Below, piece by piece: positions 49,805 to 58,445 of a stretch of DNA of 64,000 nucleotides; within the stretch, counting starts at the first letter, position 1, and each line of letters opens with the position of its first letter. The notes under the pieces were generated by a model. That model was not told where the DNA came from, ran no database searches, and saw nothing but the letters and a program-made list of their open reading frames with translations. The stretch covers positions 62,001-126,000 of the forward strand of contig NZ_JHYS01000006.1 in the NCBI RefSeq assembly GCF_000688255.1. The letters run 5' to 3'. The position numbers were made by a program, and so were the translations under genes. This DNA comes from Simplicispira psychrophila DSM 11588. Lineage in GTDB: Bacteria; Pseudomonadota; Gammaproteobacteria; Burkholderiales; Burkholderiaceae_C.

Positions 49805-51520
49805 TCAGGTCTGCGCGCCTTCAATCAAAAACTGCACCTTGCGCTCGCCGCGCCATTCATTCACGTCCAGCCGAAAGGCCAGCAGCACTTTGCTCGGTAG
49901 CTGGTCGGTGTGCCCAAACCAGACGCCATCGACTGGCTGGCCGTGGTGCAGCAACTTCAGCGACAGGTGATTTTTGTCGGCACCGACCAGGCGCTGGCTG
50001 AGCACCTGCACTTCTTCGCTGAAGGTCGGCGGCGCAAAGCCTTGGCCCCAGACCTCGCGGTGCAGCGTATCGACCACATCGGCACGGCAGTATTGCGGCG
50101 CCAGCGGGCCATCGGTGGCGATGCGCTCGGTCAGGGTGGCGGCGTCCAGCCACTCGCTGGCGATGCGCGCCAGCGCCTGCTCAAACACCTCGAACTGACC
50201 CGCCGCAAGGGTGCAGCCCGCCGCCATGGCGTGGCCGCCAAATTGCAGCAGCACGCCGGGGTGGCGCTTGGACACCAAATCAATCGCATCGCGCAGATGA
50301 AAGCCCGGAATCGAGCGGCCCGAGCCTTTGAGTTCGCCTTCATGGCCGGGCGCGCTGCTGGCGGCAAAGACAAACGTCGGCCGGTGCAGCTTGTCTTTGA
50401 TACGCGAGGCCACGATGCCGACCACGCCTTGATGAAAATCCGCGTCAAACACGCTGATGGCAGGCGGCGGGTTGTCGTCCTCGTTGAACAAGTTTTCCGC
50501 CAGCAGCAGTGCTTGATCGCGCATTCCGCCCTCAATATCGCGCCGTTCGCGGTTGATGCGGTCCAGCGTGCGCGCCAGTGCGTCGGCGCGCCCGGCGTCG
50601 TCGGTCAGCAGGCATTCGATGCCAATCGTCATATCCGCCAAGCGTCCGGCAGCGTTGATGCGTGGGCCCAAGGCAAAGCCAAAGTCGAAGGTGGTAGCCA
50701 CCGCCGCTTTGCGCCCGGCGACGTTGAACAGCGCCGCCATACCGGCGGGCATATGACCGGCACGGATACGTTTCAGACCCTGCGCCACCAAACGGCGGTT
50801 ATTGGCGTCCAACACTACCACGTCGGCCACGGTGCCTAAGGCGACCAGCGGCAGCAGCGCGTCGAGTTTCGGCTGCGAGGCCGTATCAAAAAAACCCCGC
50901 GCGCGCAGTTCGGAGCGCAGCGCCAGCAGCACATAAAACACCACGCCAACCCCCGCCAAATGCTTGCTGGCAAAACTGCAGCCGGGCTGGTTGGGGTTGA
51001 CGATGGCGTCCGCAAAGGGCAGTTGCGCAGCGGCCAGGTGGTGGTCGGTGACGACGACGCGCATCCCCAGCGTTTGGCCCTGCGCTACGCCTTCGACGCT
51101 GCTGATGCCGTTGTCCACAGTCATCAATACATCCGCGCCGCGCTGTTTCACGCGCTCGGCAATCGGTGCGGTCAAACCATAGCCGTCGATCACCCGGTCG
51201 GGCACCAAATAATCGACATGGCGTGCGCCCAGCAAGCGCAGACCACGCACCGCTACGGCGCAGGCGGTCGCGCCGTCGCAGTCGTAGTCGGCCACGATGC
51301 ACAAGTGCTGGTCTTGAGCGATAGCGTCGGCCAGCAGCGCGGCGGCAGTTTGAATGCCGTGCAGACCAGTCGGCGGCAGCAGACGTGCCAGACCATCGTC
51401 CAACTCGGCGGCGCTGCCCACGCCGCGCGCGGCATACAGCTGCGCCAACAGCGGGTGGACGCCCGCTTGCTCCAGCGCCCAAGCGGCGCGGGGAGGAATG
51501 TCTCGTGCTATTATTTTCAT
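49805..51520 (-). CDS. recJ: Single-stranded-DNA-specific exonuclease RecJ
   Basis: A 571-aa 5'-3' exonuclease of recombination and mismatch repair. DHH-family motifs: ADYDCDG (77-83), TVDNGIS (134-140) and TDHH (158-161); the DHHA1 block is GGHAMAAG. The start ATG and MKII codons lie in a dispersed repeat, and the ATG overlaps the upstream gene's TGA (ATGA). No ribosome site is visible, so it probably depends on coupling. It converges with the chemoreceptor gene 13 bp away. Confidence 0.94.
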   Translation of the reverse strand: MKIIARDIPPRAAWALEQAGVHPLLAQLYAARGVGSAAELDDGLARLLPPTGLHGIQTAAALLADAIAQDQHLCIVADYDCDGATACAVAVRGLRLLGARHVDYLVPDRVIDGYGLTAPIAERVKQRGADVLMTVDNGISSVEGVAQGQTLGMRVVVTDHHLAAAQLPFADAIVNPNQPGCSFASKHLAGVGVVFYVLLALRSELRARGFFDTASQPKLDALLPLVALGTVADVVVLDANNRRLVAQGLKRIRAGHMPAGMAALFNVAGRKAAVATTFDFGFALGPRINAAGRLADMTIGIECLLTDDAGRADALARTLDRINRERRDIEGGMRDQALLLAENLFNEDDNPPPAISVFDADFHQGVVGIVASRIKDKLHRPTFVFAASSAPGHEGELKGSGRSIPGFHLRDAIDLVSKRHPGVLLQFGGHAMAAGCTLAAGQFEVFEQALARIASEWLDAATLTERIATDGPLAPQYCRADVVDTLHREVWGQGFAPPTFSEEVQVLSQRLVGADKNHLSLKLLHHGQPVDGVWFGHTDQLPSKVLLAFRLDVNEWRGERKVQFLIEGAQT

Positions 51521-51571
51521 AGCTTATAGCGCACGTCTTTAAATGGCTGGAGGCCAAAAAGGCTTGAAATA
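51507..51571 (+). repeat. Dispersed repeat copy 10, RpfE-like/recJ junction
   Basis: CTATTATTTTCATAGCT, TATAGCGC, spacer, then AAATGGCTGGAGGCCAAAAA and GGCTTGAAAT. It contains the recJ start codon and, on the same strand, the last 13 codons and the stop of the RpfE-like gene. Confidence 0.8.
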
Positions 51572-52488
51572 CGCTGGCGCAGGCTGCGCGGTGCGGTGTG
51601 CCAACTGAAGGCGCTGCATTCGCCGCACAGCGTCAGTTGCGCTGTGCTGCCACGGGCGACCTGCGCGGCCAGATCGGCCACGGGGCCGGCGTCCAACTGC
51701 TGCCAGGCGCTGGCCCAAGCAGCCCAGTCTTCACGCAAAGCGGCGTCGCGCAGGCTCAGCGGCATCTGCGGTGCGGGTGATTTTGGCGTGGCTGTTGCTG
51801 GTAAGCGCCCTGCGCCGTGTACCCAAAAAGCGTTGACGGTCGGCTGGCGCAGCGCCTCGCGTGCCTCGTTCCACGGGTGGGTGTAGAGCAGCATTTGCAT
51901 TTCGCTGTGCAGGCGGCGCAGCACCGGGTGCTGCTCGGCGGCTTGCAGCCAAGCGCGCACATCGCGGTGCAGCACGCGCTCCAGCGAGGTGCTGACCAGG
52001 TCGGCAAACACCTCGCCGTGCGCCAGCCAGCGGGTGGGCTGGTCATAGAGCAGCGTGATACCGTCTTGCTCAAACCACGGTGCCATCACTGCCAGCAGCG
52101 CGCGTGAACTGGCCTCGTCCAACCCCAGTGCCAGCGGGTCGTGCAGCGTGATGTGGTCGGTGCTGACCTGCCAATGGCAGGGGGTGATGAAGGCCCAGGC
52201 GGCGTTGTCCGGGGCCGAAGGAGCGATAGTGGCTGCGGTGTCGCTGTGGCGCACATGCCACGCTGCCCACGCCAGATGGCCGTCGGCGCCAGGCAAACCC
52301 AGCGCGCGCGCCAGGGCGCGTTCGTGTGGCGGCGAGGGGCTTTCTTCGTCACCGACATCGCCGGCCAGCGGCGACAGGCGCGCCAGCAGGCGCTCTAAGT
52401 GGGGCAGGGCGAGGCTGGCGAGCGCCTGTTGGCCACCGGCAGACTGCACGGCGGCATAAGGAATCAACAAATGGGGGGTGTCCGACAT
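51517..52488 (-). CDS. RpfE-like protein
   Basis: A 323-aa soluble protein. It resembles the RpfE-type regulatory proteins / predicted phosphoglycerate-mutase-like family described next to recJ in Xanthomonas. Recognisable features are HLLIPYA at the start, a central block HWQVSTDHITLHDP, and LYTHPWNEAREALRQPTVNAFWVHG (the first part shown). No signal peptide or membrane helix. The last 13 residues, ending KDVRYKL, are encoded by a dispersed repeat, and the stop overlaps recJ. Molecular function unknown. Confidence 0.65.
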   Translation of the reverse strand: MSDTPHLLIPYAAVQSAGGQQALASLALPHLERLLARLSPLAGDVGDEESPSPPHERALARALGLPGADGHLAWAAWHVRHSDTAATIAPSAPDNAAWAFITPCHWQVSTDHITLHDPLALGLDEASSRALLAVMAPWFEQDGITLLYDQPTRWLAHGEVFADLVSTSLERVLHRDVRAWLQAAEQHPVLRRLHSEMQMLLYTHPWNEAREALRQPTVNAFWVHGAGRLPATATPKSPAPQMPLSLRDAALREDWAAWASAWQQLDAGPVADLAAQVARGSTAQLTLCGECSAFSWHTAPRSLRQRISSLFGLQPFKDVRYKL

Positions 52489-52523
52489 GGCGGCATTTTG
52501 CGGGATGCCACAATCGCCGGCTC

Positions 52524-53777
52524 ATGCAAATTCCCTACGAACTGGCCTTGGGCTGGCGCTACACCCGCGCCGGCCGCGCTACGCGGCGCAACGGCTTTAT
52601 CTCTTTTATTTCGGGTGTCTCCATGCTGGGCATTGCGCTCGGGGTGGCGGCGCTGATCATCGTGCTCAGTGTGATGAACGGCTTTCAAAAAGAAGTGCGC
52701 GACCGCATGCTCAGTGTCGTCTCGCACATCGAAATTTTTGCCCCCGGCGGTGCGGCGCTGCCTGACCCACAGCGCACCCTGGCGGAGGCGCGCAGTAATC
52801 CACAAGTGGTCGGTGCGGCGCCGTTTGTCGCGGCGCAGGCGCTGCTGGCGCGCGGCGAGGACATGAAAGGCGCGCTGGTGCGCGGCATCGACCCGGCGCA
52901 CGAGGGCGAAGTCACTGACTTGGCCGCTGCCAATGCCGCCGCCATTGCGCAACTGGTGCCGGGTGAATTTCGCGTGGTGCTGGGGGCGGAACTAGCGCGC
53001 TCGCTGGGAGTGATCACCGGCGATGTCGTCACGCTGATTGCGCCCTCCGGCCAAGTGACACCGGCCGGGGTGGTGCCGCGCCTCAAGCAGATGACGGTGG
53101 CCGGCACCTTTGATTCGGGCCACTATGAATACGACTCGGCGCTGGTGCTGCTGCACCACCAGGATGCCGAGCGTATTTTTCGCCTCGAAGGGCCGACCGG
53201 CATCCGCCTCAAATTGAAGGACTTGCACCAGGCGCGTGCCGTCGCCTACGAGCTGGCTGGCAGCCTCAGCGGCGACCTGCTGATCCGCGACTGGACGCAG
53301 CAGAACAAAACCTGGTTTGCCGCTGTCGAGCTGGAGAAACGCATGATGTTCATCATCCTGACGCTGATCGTCGCCGTGGCGGCGTTCAACCTGGTGTCCA
53401 CGTTGGTGATGACGGTGACCGACAAGCGCGCCGACATCGCCATCCTGCGCACGCTGGGCGCCAGTCCGCGCAGCATCATGGGCATTTTTGTGGTGCAGGG
53501 CGCCATGGTCGGCGTGATTGGCACGCTCAGCGGCTTGCTGTTGGGGCTGCTGATTGCGGTCAACATTGACGTCATCGTGCCGGCGCTGGAGTCGCTGTTA
53601 CAGGCCAACTTCTTGCCCAAAGACATCTACCTGATCAGCAAAATGCCCAGCGACCCGCAAAGCAGCGACATCCTACCGATTGCCATCATCTCGCTGGTGC
53701 TGTCGTTTTTAGCGACGCTGTACCCTAGCTGGCGCGCCAGCCGTGTCAATCCTGCGGAGGCATTGCGCTATGAATAA
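52524..53777 (+). CDS. lolC: Lipoprotein-releasing system permease LolC/LolE
   Basis: A 417-aa inner-membrane permease with one N-terminal helix (about 25-48), a large periplasmic domain and three C-terminal helices (from about 275). The FtsX/MacB-type blocks [18 protein letters not shown] and [19 protein letters not shown] are present. With LolD it extracts outer-membrane lipoproteins. Only one permease gene is present, so it probably acts as a homodimer (LolF-like), as in organisms without separate LolC and LolE. It is divergent from the RpfE-like gene. Confidence 0.9.
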   Translation: MQIPYELALGWRYTRAGRATRRNGFISFISGVSMLGIALGVAALIIVLSVMNGFQKEVRDRMLSVVSHIEIFAPGGAALPDPQRTLAEARSNPQVVGAAPFVAAQALLARGEDMKGALVRGIDPAHEGEVTDLAAANAAAIAQLVPGEFRVVLGAELARSLGVITGDVVTLIAPSGQVTPAGVVPRLKQMTVAGTFDSGHYEYDSALVLLHHQDAERIFRLEGPTGIRLKLKDLHQARAVAYELAGSLSGDLLIRDWTQQNKTWFAAVELEKRMMFIILTLIVAVAAFNLVSTLVMTVTDKRADIAILRTLGASPRSIMGIFVVQGAMVGVIGTLSGLLLGLLIAVNIDVIVPALESLLQANFLPKDIYLISKMPSDPQSSDILPIAIISLVLSFLATLYPSWRASRVNPAEALRYE

Positions 53778-53832
53778 CGAAGCTAGAACCGCACTCCCTA
53801 TAAGCGTTGCAGCCCAAAACGACTTAAAAAAA
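53770..53832 (+). repeat. Dispersed repeat copy 11, at lolD start
   Basis: The right half (TATAAGCGTTGCAGCCCAAA, then ACGACTTAAA) fits the family; the left half (AATAACGAAGCTAGAACCGC) is degenerate. The whole stretch is read as the N-terminal extension of LolD. Confidence 0.45.
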
Positions 53833-54513
53833 GTCGTATTGCAAGTGCGCGGCCTGACCAAGCGCTTTACCGAAGGGCGCCTGGACGTCACCGTGCTGCA
53901 AGGTGTCGATCTGGATGTGTATGCCGGCGAGACGCTGGCCATCGTTGGCGCCTCGGGATCGGGCAAGAGCACGCTGCTGCACTTGATGGGTGCGCTCGAT
54001 GCGCCTACCGCCGGCAGCGTGCAACTGCTGGGCCAAGATTTGGCGCAGAAATCCGCCGCGCAGCAGGGCGTGCTGCGCAACCAGTACCTGGGCTTTGTCT
54101 ACCAGTTTCACCACCTGCTACCGGAATTTAGCGCGCTGGACAACGTCGCCATGCCGCTGCGCATCCGCCGCCTGCCGTACGCCGAATGCACGCGCCAGGC
54201 CGCGCAAATGCTGGCCCACGTCGGCCTGACCGAGCGTGTGCAGCACCGCCCGGCGGAGCTGTCCGGCGGTGAACGCCAGCGCGTCGCCATTGCGCGCGCG
54301 CTGGTCACGCGCCCGGCCTGCGTGCTGGCCGACGAGCCCACCGGCAACCTCGACCGCAGCACGGCTGAGGGCGTGTTCCAACACATGCTGCAACTGGCGC
54401 GCGACCAAGGCACCGCCTTTGTGATGGTGACGCACGACGAAACCTTGGCCGCGCGCTGCGACCGCCAATTGCGTTTGGTCGCCGGCAAGCTGGTGCAGGC
54501 CGACGAAGTCTGA
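53770..54513 (+). CDS. lolD: Lipoprotein-releasing system ATPase LolD
   Basis: A 247-aa ABC ATPase: Walker [10 protein letters not shown] (60-68), signature LSGGERQR, Walker [12 protein letters not shown] and the LolD-type [16 protein letters not shown]-loop. The start at 53770 has GGAGG 9 nt upstream and overlaps lolC by 8 bp. The first 20 or so residues ([20 protein letters not shown]) precede the normal LolD start and appear to be encoded by a dispersed repeat. Confidence 0.94.
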   Translation: MNNEARTALPISVAAQNDLKKVVLQVRGLTKRFTEGRLDVTVLQGVDLDVYAGETLAIVGASGSGKSTLLHLMGALDAPTAGSVQLLGQDLAQKSAAQQGVLRNQYLGFVYQFHHLLPEFSALDNVAMPLRIRRLPYAECTRQAAQMLAHVGLTERVQHRPAELSGGERQRVAIARALVTRPACVLADEPTGNLDRSTAEGVFQHMLQLARDQGTAFVMVTHDETLAARCDRQLRLVAGKLVQADEV

Positions 54514-54518
54514 GAACC

Positions 54519-54845
54519 ATGCAAGCCATCACCACCCCACAAGAGCTGCAACCGCTGCGCACCCACCCCGCTCTGTTGGTGCTGTGGGGCGGCGCCCACT
54601 GCGGCGTCTGCCAAACCATCCGCCCGCGCCTAGAAGCGCTGATGGCCGAGCACTTCGCCGCCGTCACGCTGGCCTATGTCGATTGCGCCGATGCGCCCGC
54701 TTTGTGCGCGCAAGAGGGGGTATTCAGCCTGCCGGTGCTGCGCTTGTACGTGCATGGCCAGCTGGCACTGGAATACGCGCGCAGTTTTAGCTTGCAGCAG
54801 GTGCTGGCCGATGTGGAGCGCGTGCTGGCGCTGGCGGCGGATTAG
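54519..54845 (+). CDS. Thioredoxin-like protein with CGVC site
   Basis: A 108-aa thioredoxin-fold protein. The dithiol motif is C28-G-V-C31 in HCGVCQTI, and the cis-Pro is in FSLPVLRLYVHG. The fold order matches thioredoxin, but the N-terminal helix is short and the CGPC of true thioredoxin is replaced. No signal peptide, so it is cytoplasmic. It starts 5 bp after lolD and ends 6 bp before tatD, so it is part of that operon. Its partner is unknown. Confidence 0.75.
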   Translation: MQAITTPQELQPLRTHPALLVLWGGAHCGVCQTIRPRLEALMAEHFAAVTLAYVDCADAPALCAQEGVFSLPVLRLYVHGQLALEYARSFSLQQVLADVERVLALAAD

Positions 54846-54851
54846 TGCGCC

Positions 54852-55694
54852 ATGCCCGCTTGGATAGACACCCACTGCCACCTCGACGCGGCTGAATTTG
54901 CGCCTGACGTGGATGCGGTGCGTGCAGCAGCGCGGGCAGCGGGCGTGCAGCATTTGGTGATTCCCGGGGTCGAGCTGGCCCACTGCGACGCGGTGCAGGC
55001 ACTGGCGCAGCGCCACGGCGACAGCTACGCGCTGGGCATCCACCCGCTCTATACCGGCTGCGCGGGCGATAGTGATGTGGCGGCGCTGGCGCAATTCTTG
55101 GAGCGTGTGCGCCATGACCCGCACTTGGTCGCGGTCGGCGAAATCGGCCTAGATTACTTCGTCCCCGGACTGGACGCCGCGCGGCAAGAGCAGTTTTACC
55201 GCGCGCAATTGCAACTGGCGCGGCGCTTCGATTTGCCGGTGATCCTGCACGTGCGCCGCTCTGCCGACCGACTGCTCAAAGGCTTGCGCGAGTTGCCGGT
55301 GCCGGGCGGCATCGCCCACGCTTTTAACGGCAGCTTGCAGCAGGCACGTGCTTTCATCGCGCTGGGCTTTAAGCTGGGATTTGGCGGCGCGCTGACCTTT
55401 GAGCGCGCGCTGCAACTGCGCCGTTTGGCGACCGAACTGCCGCCCGAAGCGCTGGTGCTAGAAACCGACGCCCCCGATATGCCGCCGCATTGGATTTACC
55501 GCACCGCCTTTGAGCGCGCCGCTGGCACGCCCCAAGGGCGCAACAGCCCGGCTGAGTTGCCGCGCATCGCCCAAGTGCTGGCGGATGTGCGTGGCGTGAC
55601 GTTGGCGGCGCTGGCCGAGCAGACGTCAGCCAATGCGCTACAGGCGCTGCCGCGTTTGCACGGGCGGGTAAATATAAGTCAAAAGTGCCTCTAG
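54852..55694 (+). CDS. tatD: TatD family metal-dependent DNase
   Basis: A 280-aa TIM-barrel metallohydrolase. The metal residues are H8 and H10 in DTHCHLD, the Glu of VAVGEIGLDY, the His in VILHVRRS, the His in IAHAFNGS and the Asp in LETDAPDMPP. TatD proteins have 3'-5' exonuclease activity and occur near lol or dnaX genes. The last residues ISQKCL and the stop TAG are encoded by a dispersed repeat, so the natural C-terminus may have been altered. Confidence 0.88.
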   Translation: MPAWIDTHCHLDAAEFAPDVDAVRAAARAAGVQHLVIPGVELAHCDAVQALAQRHGDSYALGIHPLYTGCAGDSDVAALAQFLERVRHDPHLVAVGEIGLDYFVPGLDAARQEQFYRAQLQLARRFDLPVILHVRRSADRLLKGLRELPVPGGIAHAFNGSLQQARAFIALGFKLGFGGALTFERALQLRRLATELPPEALVLETDAPDMPPHWIYRTAFERAAGTPQGRNSPAELPRIAQVLADVRGVTLAALAEQTSANALQALPRLHGRVNISQKCL

Positions 55695-55735
55695 CCCTTT
55701 AGATACGGGCGCTAGCAGCTATTTTTTTAATAGTG
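55675..55735 (-). repeat. Dispersed repeat copy 12, tatD end
   Basis: On the minus strand: CTATTAAAAAAATAGCT, GCTAGCGC, spacer, then AAAGGGCTAGAGGCACTTTT. It is the copy closest to the apparent consensus and contains the tatD stop codon. Confidence 0.85.
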
Positions 55736-55749
55736 CAAATGCCCGTTTT

Positions 55750-57453
55750 TTAAGATGCGGTCAACCCCGAAAAAACCATATCGTTCCAGCTTTCCAGCAG
55801 CGATTGCTTCTCTTCGTCCGTGATCTTCTGCTCTTTCTCGCGCTCGCGCAGTTGGGTCAGCAGGGGCAGCAAATCCACCACGCTCGATTGCTGGTCAGGA
55901 ATCACCTGCTCTTGCACGAGTTGGTTGTGCTCAAATTTTTGAATCCGCAGGGATTGCGTCAGGGTCTTGGTCAGGGTGGCGGCGACCGGTTCATCCTTTT
56001 CGTAACCGAGGTGAACCTGTGTGCTGGCGCTGTCCTCCACTTGCTTGAACAAATAGTTTTGCGACGCAGTGGTGGTGTCGAGCATCGGTTTATTGGTAGA
56101 CACGAGAGACTGGTGGTATGCGGCCACCAGACGCGATTCTTGGGTTTGCGTCACGCCGCGCTGGCTCTTGTCTGCGCCAGTGATGGCGGTCGATTGGCTC
56201 AAGGTGTAGTGAAATTGGTCTACTTCTTGGCTGTGCCGTGGATTGGAGGCTTTTGGCGTGGCTGCCAGCACCGTCTTGAAGTCGGCCAGACCGGTCAACC
56301 AGCTTTTGTCCTCATCATTCCAAGCGCCGGAATCCATGGCCAACCCTTGCAGGCCGCCATCGGTGCTTTGCGCGCCGTAGGTGCTGTTCAGGGCTGAAAA
56401 CGTGGACTTGAACATTTTGACCAAGCCCTCATCGGCCTTGCCACGCTCGGCCGCGCGGTCTATGCCGTCCAAGTAATGGCGCACCGCTTTGGCTTTTTGT
56501 GTGGCATCGCCCCACAAGGCCGGTTGGCGCAAGTCCGCTGACATGCGAATTTCGCCCTCTGCGCTGTTGATCTGAATATCGCGCGTATCGGCATCTGCCG
56601 TGAACTGGGCCCCCAGTTTTTCGTAGCGCAGGCCGTATTCGTTGCGGCCATAAATACTGGTTTTGAATTCAACGCTGGCAATGGCGCTTTTATCGAATTG
56701 CGCCAACGCTTCCAAGTCAATCTCTGTTTCACCGGCTGCCAGCCCTTGGATCGCTTTTTCAAATCCGCCGGCCATCGCGGCCAGCGCTTTGCGCTCTGGC
56801 GCAGTCAGGTCGCCGTCCACCTGAACATCTATGGAGATGCCTGTGCCGTTCAAGCTCGCTTCACGCTGATCCGAGATGGTCAGGGTGACGGTCGCGCCCG
56901 ATTGGGTCTGGATGCGCAGTTCCACTCTTTCCGTGGGTGCGCCTTGAATGGAATACAGCGCATCGGTCGCGCGGGCCTGAATTTTTTCTTTGCTGCCGGG
57001 TGCGCCGACATTGGCTACGGTTTGACGGTAGCTTGATCCGGTGTTGCCAACGTGCTCCAGCAAAGCGGCACCCAGACCAGCCAGCCGGCTCTGCGCCGTG
57101 TGGCCGCTGGCGTTGCGGGCCATCACATTGCTGATGGCGTTGTTGGAGGACTGCTCCCACACCTGCAAGTTGCCGGGCTTGACGTGAATCATCCCCAGTG
57201 CCCCGTAAGTCAGGTCGTAACTCTGCTCTAGGGCTGCTGGCATTTGCTGCGTGACGACCAAAAAGGGCGCATCCGGCGTATTGCCTGCGGTTTGCGTCCG
57301 CGCCGTCAGGGTGACTGGGGTCGTTAGCGGAGCCAGTGCCTGCTGGACTGGCGGCGATTGCACTCGTGGCGGCGGCCGTGCCGCGATGGATAGGCTCCCC
57401 TCACTGCTTCCGGTACGGGGACTGATGGGAATAATGGAGATATTCATATCCAT
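55750..57453 (-). CDS. Large protein of unknown function
   Basis: A 567-aa protein I cannot assign. The first 60 residues are Ser/Pro/Thr-rich without signal peptide or membrane helix. A beta-rich part (about 165-195, VELRIQTQSGATVTLTIS) is followed by helices with LTAPERKALAAMAGGFEKAI. The last 100 residues are Gln/Leu/Glu-rich and probably coiled. Several repeated helical stretches contain LTKTLTQSLRI and LLPLLTQLRERE. No ribosome site is clear at 57453; the Met two codons in is an alternative. It stands alone between tatD and the spermidine-synthase-like gene. Confidence 0.55.
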   Translation of the reverse strand: MDMNISIIPISPRTGSSEGSLSIAARPPPRVQSPPVQQALAPLTTPVTLTARTQTAGNTPDAPFLVVTQQMPAALEQSYDLTYGALGMIHVKPGNLQVWEQSSNNAISNVMARNASGHTAQSRLAGLGAALLEHVGNTGSSYRQTVANVGAPGSKEKIQARATDALYSIQGAPTERVELRIQTQSGATVTLTISDQREASLNGTGISIDVQVDGDLTAPERKALAAMAGGFEKAIQGLAAGETEIDLEALAQFDKSAIASVEFKTSIYGRNEYGLRYEKLGAQFTADADTRDIQINSAEGEIRMSADLRQPALWGDATQKAKAVRHYLDGIDRAAERGKADEGLVKMFKSTFSALNSTYGAQSTDGGLQGLAMDSGAWNDEDKSWLTGLADFKTVLAATPKASNPRHSQEVDQFHYTLSQSTAITGADKSQRGVTQTQESRLVAAYHQSLVSTNKPMLDTTTASQNYLFKQVEDSASTQVHLGYEKDEPVAATLTKTLTQSLRIQKFEHNQLVQEQVIPDQQSSVVDLLPLLTQLREREKEQKITDEEKQSLLESWNDMVFSGLTAS

Positions 57454-57668
57454 GATATTAATAGGGATTTATGGGGTATCAACTTTCTACCGCAGAACTG
57501 AAGCCTGAGGGTCAACGCCAAGCCCGCTGAATATCAAGGCTTGGTTCGCCACAAGTCGTGTCAAAACACATTGTGGAGCGCTTCTGCGCCATCGCACACA
57601 ATGGCGGGCTGCGTCGCTTGGGGGATTGGCCCCCGCCCGCCGCCTGATTGTTTTGAATTTGACACCGC

Positions 57669-58442
57669 ATGATCCGCAGCAAAAAACCCACCCCGCCTGT
57701 TCTTGAATACCCTGAAGTCAACGTCTCAGAAGAGGGCGATGTGCGCCATTTACATTTGGGCACGCCGTGGATTCAAGGGTCGATGCGGATGAAGGAGCCG
57801 TTTGAGATTGAGCTGGAATATGTGCAGCGGATGATGGCTTGGCTGTTGTTTGTCGATGCGGCCAGCGTGTCTGGTCGCCATGCGATGCAGCTCGGTTTAG
57901 GGGCCGGGGCGATCACCAAGTTTTGCTACAAAAAGCTGGGTATGTGCAGCACCGCGATTGAGCTGAACCCGCAGGTGCTGGCCGTGTGCCGTTCGTGGTT
58001 CAAGCTGCCGCCGGATAGCGAGATGCTGCGCGTGGTGTTGGCCGATGCCGGGGTGGAGATTCGCAGCCCCGAGTGGCGCGGTACGGTGGATGCGCTGGCG
58101 GTGGATTTGTACGACGACAACGCGGCGGCGCCGGTGCTCGACAGCGCTGATTTTTATGCCGATTGCCGCGCGCTGTTGACCGACGATGGCGCCATGACGG
58201 TGAACCTGTTTGGCCGCGCTGCCAGCTATGGCGAGAGCCTGGAAAAAATCGCCACGGTGTTTGGCGAACAGGCGGTGTGGACTTTCAAGCCGACGCGCGA
58301 GGGCAATGCCATCGTGTTGGCGCTGCGCACGCCCAAGGCCCTCAAGCGCACCGAGTTGCAAGAGCGTGGTGAGGCGATTCAGGCGCGCTGGGACTTGCCG
58401 GCGGCCAAGTGGTGGCGGGTGTTCAAGCCTTTGGCGGGTTGA
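57669..58442 (+). CDS. Spermidine synthase-like protein
   Basis: A 257-aa Rossmann-fold protein of the SpeE/methyltransferase superfamily. The nucleotide-site motif is LGLGAGAITKF (about 77-87), followed by AIELNP and the DxYDD region VDLYDDN. The key polyamine-site residues of true spermidine synthase are not clearly present, so the substrate is unknown. Length is near that of SpeE. It precedes the GspE-like gene by 3 bp and is likely co-transcribed with it. Confidence 0.7.
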   Translation: MIRSKKPTPPVLEYPEVNVSEEGDVRHLHLGTPWIQGSMRMKEPFEIELEYVQRMMAWLLFVDAASVSGRHAMQLGLGAGAITKFCYKKLGMCSTAIELNPQVLAVCRSWFKLPPDSEMLRVVLADAGVEIRSPEWRGTVDALAVDLYDDNAAAPVLDSADFYADCRALLTDDGAMTVNLFGRAASYGESLEKIATVFGEQAVWTFKPTREGNAIVLALRTPKALKRTELQERGEAIQARWDLPAAKWWRVFKPLAG

Positions 58443-58445
58443 TCT

